Below are positions 44,201-56,200 of a DNA stretch of 64,000 nucleotides, piece after piece (the stretch's first letter is position 1; each line of letters starts with the position of its first letter). Position numbers and translations under genes: made by a program. Below the pieces are notes generated by a model. That model was not told where the DNA came from. It saw only the letters and a list, made by a program, of their open reading frames with translations, and made no database searches. The DNA is taken from positions 51,176,374 to 51,240,373 of the forward strand of contig OW387133.1 of NCBI GenBank assembly GCA_936440205.1, written 5' to 3'. The stretch comes from Lepidonotus clava (Eukaryota; Annelida; Polychaeta; Phyllodocida; Polynoidae).

Positions 44201-47200
44201 TTGATGAAACAGAACAGTTGCAGTAGTAATCAATAGACGTCCAAGTGTAAAGTACCCTCAAGCTGCTGTGTTCCCCTGAAGCAATCGCTGAGGAATAAGT
44301 TAAGGTGCAAAACTAATAATAAAAGAGTAAATATGTTTTTCATATATTAATATTATCGCGTTATTTACATGTCTTTCTGCAGGTCCGATGGATTATGAAG
44401 TAGTCCTACTGGAGCCGACGCAGGTGGCGGGACAGAAGCCCCCTCTGGTGGTCCAGCCACACGGTAAGCCCAGACCTAGGGGTGGGGTCCGAGCCCTGTG
44501 GGGTCCAGGCCCTGGGGGGTCCGAGCCCCCAATGGGTCTAGGCCCTGAGGGGTCCGAACAATGGTGGGCCGAGCCCTGGGGGTCCGAGCCCTGGGGGACC
44601 GAGCCCTGGGGGTCCGAACCCTGGGGGATCGAGCCCTGGGGGTCCGAGCCCTGGGAGACCGAGCCCTGGGGGTCCAAGACCTGAGAGGTCCAAGACCTGA
44701 GGGGTCCAAGCCCCAGCCCATTGGGGTCCAAGACCATTGGGGTCCGAGCCCTGGGGGTCCAGGCCCTGGGGGACCGAGGCCTGGGGGTGAGAGCCCTGGA
44801 GGACCGAGCCCTGGGGGACCGAGCCCTGGGGGACCGAGCCCTGGGGGTCCGAACCCTGGGGGATCGAGCCCTGGGGGTCCGAGCCCTGGGAGACCGAGCC
44901 CTGGGGGTCCAAGACCTGAGAGGTCCAAGACCTGAGGGGTCCAAGCCCCAGCCCATTGGGGTCCAAGACCATTGGGGTCCGAGCCCTGGGGGTCTGAGCC
45001 CTGAGAGGTCCGAGCCCTGGGGGTCCGAGCCTCGAAAGGTCCAACTTCTTGACACTAATCCAAATGTAGTAGACTTTAGCACTGGTCATATTAGAATTAC
45101 ATTTTCCGATCCATCACTTGAACTATTTTCCTGTATATAATCCACTCAATCACATTTCTTCCTGGATAAATTCAGTGATTATTTGCTTTTGTTTCATAGC
45201 TGCAACGTATTCCCATTCAGCGTATCTACTATTTTTCAATAATAGTACGGATAAACGAGGGCGAAATTGTGGAATCACTTCAAATTTAGATGGTAAAATC
45301 CAAGTGTAGGAGAAAGTGTTCAAATCCTATGGGAATTAGATCGTTCTCAATTTATTTCCTTGTAAGTTAACAAAAATATCAGTGCTGCTTTCTCCATGGG
45401 CCTCTTAGCAGTAGGTATTTTCTTAAAGGAGCAGTCCTTTTTTTTAGGTACAGTCCCTTTTTTTTTAAGGAATAGTCCCCTTTAAAGGCACAGTCCGCAC
45501 GAACACGACGAGCTTGTTGGTCTAAGGCTCTCACAGGCTGGCTGGTAAAAAATGGCCTGTGTGTAGTAGATCTGATGTGTTTGTTTTCGCGGGCGTTCCT
45601 TCCAGTTTGTTTGATCACACTGGGGCCTTCTACCTCCGATGCTGGTATTGGTAGTATTCCGGGCTGGGTCTAAAAGGCTCTATTACTGGCGGCATCCGCC
45701 TTACCCTGTTCCTGAAATATGATGAGTTGAAACAATGAGCCTTAGCTTTGGTTAGATAGTATATTTGCAATGTATACCCCAATATAAATATTTGCATATA
45801 AAAAATGTGGATGTGTACACAAACATATCATATTTTCAAACTTGAGAATATTTGAGTGAAGTAAAATTAACTTGCTGTTAATGATGTACTGAGAGTTATG
45901 ACCAGTTTTCGGCTGAGTGGAAAATTATAGCAAAATCGACATAAATCAGACTAACATAATTGTGAATTTCAAATGTTGTTGATTACAAAAATCTTACCTC
46001 CGGCGATTGCAGTAAATCACGACGATTACCGCATTTACGGCAACAATGAAGACTACCAGTACTGTGATTATGATTATCACCGTTATATTCACAGACCCTG
46101 AAAAGGACAACGATGAACTCAATAATGAATTTAGTTGGTAGAAAAGTAAACACGAACAACAAGCCTATACGATTTCTGCCCGCTCAGCAATTTGCTTTAT
46201 TCTATCGGTTTTGATAACAGTGAAATCCAGTAAAAACATAATTTTGTGACATCCTCTGTGAAAAGCAGTCTTATGGCCTGAATATTAAGTCAAGACGGTG
46301 TCTAAAGGAATCTAATACTGAAAAAATTAGGTAAATATTCTTATCAGAAAAAAAGTTATGTTGATTTGAAGACACAAAGGTCCGATATGCTAAATATGCT
46401 AAAATAGACCAGTCTTTGGTATTTATAAAGATATAACATGATATTAAATAATCTAGGCAAAAAATTGGAATCCCAAATATGATTTCAGGAAATATACTGC
46501 CATTTCCTTTCTTTGTAAGATATTTAGAATCTGTTTATTGCTGAATATGGCCAAGCAGTCCCTTGATTCAGAATTTCAAATTTTGAAAAGTTAATTTTGT
46601 TCCATGGTTACCATGGAAACCAACATTTGCATAGCCGTAGTATCGTCGGGTTTAGACTTTCTATCAACATTCCGGTTACCATGGCAACAAAATGTGAAAA
46701 ATCCAAAATTTGTCACCAGAAATGAAAACTGAAAAATTTCATTTATAGCATGGATTTAGCTTATTTTTATGGTTTTTATTATTTCTGAGCTAAATAAAGG
46801 CTCTAGAGCCATAAATAGGCATTTCCATAAGCCTGGAAATCCCAGAAACTGTCATTTTGCTGGAAAATACTAGAGAAAAACTAATAGAAAACACAACGAT
46901 AGAACATATAGTCGAAATATACATGTACAACTTTCTGTCGAATATTTTTACCGTTAACTGACTTTTATATCATGGTAAATTGCTAATTATTGACAAAATT
47001 ATTTTTTCTTCAGGTGGTCCACATGGCTTGATGCCTGCTGACTTTCTCCTCTACCCATGCGCTCTCTGCAAGCTTGGCTACGCCGTTATGATGGGTAAGA
47101 CCAAGATATTAATACTTCCGAAATAAGAAACCACACGCTCCATTTAATTATGCAGGTTGTTATTTTGCCCATGTCCCATTGGTATCTCCCTCTATATTGG

Positions 47201-50200
47201 TGAGCGCATATTGGAAAGTACATAACCATTGCAAGTAATGGCTTTTGATGGAACGTTAAAAGGACAAATTTTGCACAACTGTTGCGCAATTAAAGAGATA
47301 GATGCTTTTTCTCTTTCTACATTAATACAGGGTCCCCAATGCACAGGGAAAACAGGAAAAATGGCAAAAAGAAGTTCCCTGACAGGGAAAACACAGGGAA
47401 TTTGCAAATTTTACCAAAACACAGGGAAAGCGCAGGGCATTACATTTGGCCAGGTCCTTCAGTTCCTGATTCCTATAATATCAGGGATTTAACTTATTGT
47501 TGTTGGATTGTTCAAATTTCTTCTGCCTGTGAAGGCTTTAAAATTTGACGACTTGCTGGAAATGATAGAGGTAAAAGTTGCTGAGGGACAGGGAAATCTC
47601 AGGGGAAACACAGGGAATTTGAAAATGAAATTAGTGGGGACCCTGTTTGAATCAGGGAAGTGTATTTAAAAGGTCCGAACAGGATTTTCTATCTAAACAA
47701 ATCATAGGCAGGACAAAATGAGAGCGTTTTAAATTCCTGTGATTAGATGCTAGAAACGGTTATTTTCTATGAGTCTGACCCTTACCGTCTTGCTTCGGCC
47801 GGTTTGTGGACGAGCAGTATTGGTTGACAGCGCTGTAATCGCCCAGTAGGGCCGTACCCTCGGCTACTGCTGCAGGACACGCCGCTTGGGAACTCACACA
47901 GCTAATGACCGACTGGGCTTGACTTTGGGGGAAAAAAATGAGATTATCTTTAGAATATGATATTTGTGCGACACGCTGTCGACAGCCTGTCAGTGTACAT
48001 TTATCGTTCATATAGAAACAAAACAACAAATATAGTTATCAGGAAAAGAAAAAAATTATACGGTGGTAATTTGTATATGTATATGTATAATCACAACTTT
48101 GCTTTGTTGGTCAAAGCGTGTAAATAGCCACAGAAAGCTGAAAAAGTTGCAGCTGTCGTTTTTCTTTTTCGCCAGTCTATAAAGATCCTAAAGATATTTT
48201 TTTCGGTTGATCAAGCTATAATCATATTATTCTAAAGTAGTTTTCCACATCCCAAAAATACAAGCTGCCAATTTGAGTAGCGAGGCAACAGTTCCATGGT
48301 GATGCCCTTAAAACTCTCAATTTCAGTGCACTTTCTCTACGAAAGTGCACCGAAAATTCGCTGAATGAAGATTTTTTTTTACCAAATGCGCCAGGAATTT
48401 CTACCAACATGTTGGTCAATTTTATCGCAGATACTTCCGTTGAAGTGTCTCCATCATCGGAAACTAATGACCAAAACACTTCCTGTGTGTGGAATAAAGG
48501 CTAAACCGTTGATCGACTCTTGGGCGGGCATAAAGTTTTCGGAACCCAAGAGAGATTTCTTTTCTTTTTTTTCTAAAATTTAATGTTGCGTAAATGCAAG
48601 CGTATGTATAGACCTTGCACAGACAGAGTCACGTGAGCAGATTTTGGTGGTCATCATGTGGTCACCACACCCACATGGATATAAAACATATTTATAATCT
48701 TTTATAGAAAATAATTGTTTATCATGATTTCATAAGATTTCTTTTGATGAGAATTCGACAAAAATCTAGACCATTGATGCTTTAGAAATATAAATAATGA
48801 TAAATTTTAGATTAATAATCAACATGGCGTCCAGCCAAAATTGGGAAGTGTGACGTCATGTGCACAACGTCTATGTAATAAGAAATATCTTAAAACGGTA
48901 ACTCACCTGCATTGTGCTGAGATGTTCTCACCCTTCGATCCCTTGTTCTTAATCTCGGTGACTAGTGTCGAGAAGGTCGGGTTAAGATTCGTAGTACAGT
49001 TTCTGACCCTTTCGACCTCAGTCCCGGAGCAGGAAAAAACTAAACGAAAAGGAGAAAAAACACGGAGTTGACGAGTATTCTGAAGTCCAGGATATATGAT
49101 ATACTCTATAAAAAAAACAACATCGGCCCTGTATTGCTTTTAGAAACAGGTAAAGTATGATAGGTTTCCTGGACAGTGTTGGTCTGTAGATGAAGGAGTG
49201 CACAGTTGATTAAATTCGGGGGGGGGGGGGGGGGAAATTACCAGTGCTAATCGAATTACTTTCGTTTGCAAAATTGTCAATTCTATGTTCATTAGAATCC
49301 CTTATAGATATGGATATTCAAAGAAATAATTAGCAAAATTTTGAAAGCCAGACAACGAAGTTGGAAGTTAATCAATTCTCACCTTTACATTGGCCATTTT
49401 GAGCAAAGCGTTGTAGACTTGCGTTAAGCTGCATAATATACGTTTGAAACGACTGCTTAAACTGATCGTTACAGCCCTGGAGGAAAGGCCCTGTGCAGTT
49501 CTCAAGCGGTGGTATAATTTCCATCCAACTGTAACAGGCAAAAGACAAGTTAAAATGCTGACAATGATTGTATATTGGGCACGCAAACACAATTTGGACA
49601 TTTGGGCAAACACTTTTATAGAATATATCTAATATAGGAGGTACTGTTATATTTGTTTTCCGAGTAACAATTGTATTACATCCTGCCATTAAAAAGGTAG
49701 AGAAGCGTATTAAAAAAATTACATATTTCTATTAATGTATATATGAACGAATGCCACGACCGTGTGAAAGTGACAGAAAAAAAACTGTACAGATTCATCT
49801 CTAATTAAAAGGAAAATTCCTTTCCCCTCACTAAAGCGATGTTAGATCTATGTTACGTAAATTACTTACTTGCACTTCTTAGCCTCCAACGTTTTGACAC
49901 TATCCTGTTCGCATTTGATTACCTCTATATAATTACAGGCACCTTCAGCTCGACATAAATCTGTATCAAAAGGAAATAAATAACAGTACTTCAGTGTAGG
50001 AAATCAGAAGAAATCATATTAAAAAAAGCATTACATAGTTAGACCGCCCTATTGCGCTTACTACTTCAGATACTCAAGTACTAACTGCTTGTACGGATTC
50101 TTCTGTTCCTTTAATCTCTTATGTACTTTAGAAATCCGTACGTGGATTCCAATTGTTTTCATGTAATAAATGTGTTATAGAACAAGGAAATTGCCCCACT

Positions 50201-53200
50201 AATTCAAATGATCCATGTCGAATTATGTATTCAATTTATTCATATAATAACACACAACTTTACTTTTTGATCAAAGAACTACAGCCGAAATACTGAGGGC
50301 CTACTGTTTGATAGATTATCTTACCAGTCAACATTATGAATTCAACTTGTTGTGGTTCAGAAAAAGATTTGGGAATACGCTTTTAAATGATATAATTGTG
50401 GTCTCTGAACAATACATTGCTGCGTGCTACATGTATTGCATATGCGTATTATAGGAGGTGAAGTTCCATATTGGAACGGTATAATATTGTAGAGCAAGGG
50501 CAATTCTGGAGGTTGGGGTTAAATGTAATAGGAACTATGCTCTACATTGGTAACATAGGGAGAACGTATAATAGCACAATATGGTACCTGTAGCCAAAAC
50601 AATGATGGGGTAAAAAGTAATAATGCATGCGAATATAAATCTGAAACTTACGTAGCAGTATGAGAAGTGCTCCATATAGCAAAAAGTAGGTGATATTCCT
50701 GCTGGGGCGGCGGCGGCCCGGTTGAGGTAAGGGTGCCATGGTATCCCCGGCTTGTGGTGGACCGGTGGCCCGAGGCCCGGTGGTGGGTCCGTGTCCTCAG
50801 GGCAGAGGACAGACGGGTCTGCCTCCCCACCGGACCACGCCTAGCCCTCGGCCGGCCCCAGCACGCGCTCCTCCTGGGTCTGAGCCGCCCTGGAGGAGGT
50901 CCACCGGTGACCCAACCCAGAGAGAAAATTGCAGTGGACCCTGAGGGGGGAGAAGCCTGGTCGTCCGCCAGCAATGCTCGTATCCCAATTGAACCTCCAC
51001 CCAGGTGTATTACTGTTGGGCTGCGTTCAGGCGACCAGGGATGGGCAGCTTTTCCTTGCTGCTTGCTCTCCCAACCCACTTCCCAAAGAGGGCAGATTTT
51101 TAGAGGGGGGAAGATCCGGGGGGAAATCCGCCGGGTTTGGGGACTATACTGAGCATTGCCCTTCCCCGCCTTGGAAGCTTTCCACGGGTCCCCCCTGAGA
51201 AACAAATCCACCTGTTCATATTTGTATGGTGTTCACAAGAAGGGCAATGCCACCCTTAGCAAACAGACAGTCTGCTTTACCCTCCCTATGTCAACAGGCC
51301 TTCCCTTCTGCCTGCATGTAGTCCGCCCAACTCCCCAGCCTGCAGCATAGGGTGGTGCCCCCGGTCTTCAAGTATAGGACTAGACCGAGGGGTGGAGTGA
51401 GTGTGCCAGGGGTGTCGACGACCGACCCAGCGACCCACCAACCAACCCCTCCAGTACAAAGGACACGTCGGCCGGGCCCCTACCTGTAACTAGGCCGGTC
51501 ATGTGGACATAGGTTGTTAGCGAAATCACGCCGGATCACCGGAGAAATCTCCCTGTAATGTTGCCTCGGGGACCTGGCCGTAGGGCGTGGGGTGCAGGTG
51601 GTCCACATTATATATACGTACATATATACACGCCCTGCTGGTGGTGGGGGTACAGGGTTGGGGGGTACACCCTCCTGGCTTCTGTGTAGGCAGCGTGTGG
51701 AGGGTGGAGCCTCCAGGTGATAGGCGTGCCTCATTAAGTGTGGGAGGAGAAGTTGGCGCTTTTTTCTACCAACAAAGTTCGCTTTACACCTATGGATGAG
51801 TTTTGTCTTGTCATATATTTTTTCCGATTGCTACTATATGAAGTTGAAAACATGCCTAAGATTGATTTTTTCTTCATACGTTTTCCTATATTTGTGATAG
51901 AAATATTTGGTACTGAATACTAAGTACTGACTGTCGAGCCTTTGATATAACAATGAATAACACTTTTAGACTTTATCGCCTCGAGAACTTGAAGCCTTTA
52001 AAAGTTTGAAAGAATTTGCTGGTGTATATTTTGTGCAAATGAAAAAGAACTTTTCAACGTAAATAGCCCATATTTTCATTTTAACTACTGCAGATATTTA
52101 GCTTACAGATCTAGAATTTTCCTGAAGAATAGACTTGAGAGTTAAGGGCTATACACAAATGCAGTAATTAGCAAGTACTCTGCGGCATCCGTTTGATCTC
52201 CACCGTCACTATATGTATTCAAAACGTCCAAATGCACCCAATACCATGAGTGTAGATGGTTTATTTGACAATGTTCTAAACATAACGAATATGATGTGTA
52301 CATAGGTTGTTGTATTGATAAACTCTGTCTCTAACCAAGAGGCTTTCTCTTCCAATGGTAAATACCAATTCATTCCGCTTTCTAGATCAGTGAAGGGGGT
52401 TTTAGCATGGTGTGTAAATAATAACGGAAGCCGGGAAGATTTCATCGCCTATTCAAACTGAACCGTGGTCGTATTTTGAAGGCGAAAGAAGCTGTGTTGA
52501 CTTGGGGAAATGGTTTTCTTTTAATTCAGATTTATTACTTTTTTTTTTCGCCATTTCAACCGTGCATAAAACCTGATATTTGCACAAGTCTCGTGTTTAA
52601 ACAGGAGGCAATAAAGTGAGTTTCTCTATGTAGTAGTTTCATTCCTAAATGTTTATTTCGTACGAGAATCATGCATATGAAATCCAGCTATGGTCATTGC
52701 AAGGGTTTCCATTTCATTCATTAAGTTTGATTGAAATATTTTGTTATTGAAATAAACGTACGAAATATATTGACGTCACTATCTTTCAAGCACACAGAGC
52801 CTCCCGCGTTAACCTTAGTATAACACAACATTGAAGTCGGTAGACATGTCTTACATTTTAACTGAATGGTTTCCCTTACAGCGATTTCCAGTTTCCTTCT
52901 TGTTTTAAAGAATCCCTAATTCTCAGGGATTTCTGGTTGCATAGACGAATTTTTCAACGTCACTCTTATATATTCAGAGTATTCTTGTTAAGGTTCAAGG
53001 CAGTTCAAATGAAAATGTAAAGTTGGGACTATTTCTCAAGGTACATGTACTTTCCCCCTAGTTGCTCTTGAAAAAAAGACAATTTCCTTCTTACTTTCCC
53101 TGTTTTTTCATTAATCTACTATGTTTGTGTTTCATTATTGCTATGTAGATCACATTTGGAAAGATTGAAGCTATCAATATGAGAAAATAATCATAATCCG

Positions 53201-56200
53201 TGAATTATTGCGATATTTCCAAGGTAGTAATTAAGATTAACTCTCTCTTGGTAATCATATTTCCAGTGAACTACCGTGGTTCTTCTGGTTTTGGCCAGGA
53301 CAGCATCGACTCCCTGCCGGGTAACATCGGTACACAAGACGTCAAGGACGTTCAGGTCTGGTTCATACAGCAATGTTTAATATGCAACTTTCTTTTTCAA
53401 ACTTGTCAAGTTACTACCAAAAACCTCACTAGAAGAGTTTGGTGGTCAAGTTACTACCAAAAACCTCACTAGAAGAGTTTGGTGGTTCTACTTAAAGTGT
53501 ATTGCCAATATGTTGCGTCTTTTTAAACCTCGTCATGGTTGGTTAATATTTTTCAAGTTAAATCCATATCAACAGCTTCTGATAATAGTAATAAACACTC
53601 TTAAGTGGACTAAATAATCATTGATATTTCTATCTTAATTTATTTTCAGCATGCCGTGAAGACAATACTTGAGATGGAAGTTGCAGATGAGAAAGACGTC
53701 TATGTGATTGGTGGATCCTATGGTGGCTTCATTACGGCCCATCTGATTGGTCAATACCCGGTAGGTTTCAAGGTTTGGGTTCTCCGACCTTAATCCCATA
53801 CATTTATTATCCAGCACAATACACAAGTACACGAAATTCTCTAGGTAAAGCAAAGCTTCCCCACTTATTATTTCCCAAATTAGTCACCCAACCAGTTTCC
53901 CTTTTAATTTCTTTTGACACAAAGAGATTATAGCAAAGGACAACACAATATATGGAATTCTGGTAATCTGATGCTCGTTTGACCACTATCGTGACGTTTA
54001 GTAGCAAAAAGGGAGTAACTTTAAGTGGGCGTATCAATAATTCCAAACGTATTGTATATGTTTCACGATTAATTCGCTTTGTTTTGCAACGAACTAACTG
54101 TACCGTTTTCCCCGCGCAGGGATTCTATCAAGCTGCATGTTGCCGCAACCCTGTAATCAACATAGCAAGTAAGTACATTAAACTTTCAATAGCATTTTGA
54201 TAAGTCCTGCATCCTTAATCATTGTTGTTACAAGAAGATAACAACGTCTTGCCTTAAGCTCTGGAATTGTAAGAAAGAGTATATAAAATACATCAAATGA
54301 TCTTTAAGGAAAGTCTTATAAACATTAAGATATGTTGTTAGAACTGGGTATGTTTGGGGAAGCTACAAGTTCTAACATTTTATAGTCTTCATGAACTGAT
54401 TGAATATTGACCATAATTATAGGTATTGTAGGTAGACGTATAAGCACAGCTGTGTAAATCTACACTAATTTTATTCTTTCTCCCTTATTCAGCGATGCTT
54501 GGCGGAACCGATATTCCAGACTGGTACGGACACTTTTTGTGATTTTAAAATTGTTATAATTTCACCTCAGGGAAAATTCAGGTCAGGGAAAAGTCAGGGA
54601 AAAGTGTTTTTTTTTCAAGGTCAGGGAATTTTGGAATTGGTCAGGGAAAAGTGGGATTTTGAAAAAGGTCAGGGAAAACAGACCCTGGTCAGGGAAAAAT
54701 GGAATTTTCAAACATGTCATAACCCCAAATTTAAATCACAAAGTTAGAATTTGTGCATCAGGTCACAAGAATCTGGTTTGGCAAATATTATTTTGTAAAT
54801 TGTGGCCCCTTGAAAGGCATGTTGTAATTTTAAGGTGCGTTGCTGTGATCCAGCAATATTGCCTCAGCTCCAGGAGTTGCCAAGACAAAATTAAGGTACT
54901 GCGTTCCGAATGTTTGAGCTTAAATGGAAAGACAAGACTGTCCTAGGGATTGTTCAAGGCTGTTTGATGAAAGGATTTTCTTATCTAACTATTCAGGGAA
55001 AAATGGAATTCGTCAGGGAAATGTCAGGGAATTTTGACTTTGCTGGTCAGTGACAACCCTGTTATAATTGGCAGGAGTTTTAGATATGTGGCCCAATATT
55101 GCACCACCCACTTTACAGCAAGGAATAACTCAATACATTTTCATACGACAATATGTATAAGTTTCTACTATCAACTAAACAATTTTGTCTTTATCAAATT
55201 TGTACGTGAAAAAGTAACTCTTTATTGTTAGATACATAAGTCTATATTCTACTTGTAAAATAATTACTCTTCTTTTTCTTGCTAAACTTCGACCTTTTCA
55301 CTCGTAATGACATTTGCTTCTCAAGTTATAATGTGGCCGAACACTCAAGTAATCATTAAATTTATAATAATTATTTGCAGGAACTACACAGAGGGAGGCC
55401 TGGCCTTTGACTTCTCCCAGACTGGACACGCCGCTGTGTATGACGAGTTGTGGAAGCGCTCCCCAATCAGACATATTGACCAGGTATAAAGAACCTTATA
55501 TCAAAACCCAAGAATATTTCCTCCTGTGGCTCTATGTGCTCTTTGAGGTACTGTTTAATCGTTAGGAAAAGAATGTTTGAGATAAATACCCATGGTAATC
55601 CTTTTTGAAAAAAATAATAATTCGTACAATATTTCTGTTGTAATCCCAAATACACATTCAACCGAACATCATTGCAAATCGAAGTTGATGCCTGAAATTT
55701 CTAAGAGTAGCGTTAAGGATGTGAATTACGAGCAGCCCCTGAATTGACAATAAGAGGTTGACCGTTATTATGAGTGTCAAATGTACTCCAAATGGTACAA
55801 TTGAGTATCATAATTACGGCAAGTTTTTTTTCTTCTGAAATTGACCATAATCAGAAGTTTCCGTTACTCCTGAGTATCAAAGTACGCCATTTACTGATTT
55901 TGTAATTCCGAATCAAAATTTTAGACTCCCCTGTCCTTTTGGTTCATAAAAAGTTTTCTTCGTTTAGGTGCGAACACCTACAGTGATCATGCTTGGGGCA
56001 GACGACCATCGCGTCCCGCCCCAACAAGGTCGTGAGTTATGGAAGGCCCTGCGAACACGGAACGTGCCAGTCAGGTAACTTTTTCTCTCTTTGAATTCCC
56101 TTTATTTGTCATTGGTTCTTCAGTTTTCCACAGTCAAACATCATCCGTTTTTATCAAGCTTTAGACATCCGGAAACTGACTTTCTTCATCTTATAGCCAT

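Noticed and set aside
44393-45140. Long overlapping open frames on both strands (up to 229 codons) rich in Gly-Pro-Ser-Arg
   Set aside because: They are produced by a 15-bp GC minisatellite whose length is a multiple of three. There is no start context, no splice logic and no family resemblance.
50648-51211. 187- and 139-codon frames on opposite strands in the GC-rich island
   Set aside because: GC-rich DNA yields few stops. The frames overlap each other and the first exon of the membrane-protein gene, and show no domain.
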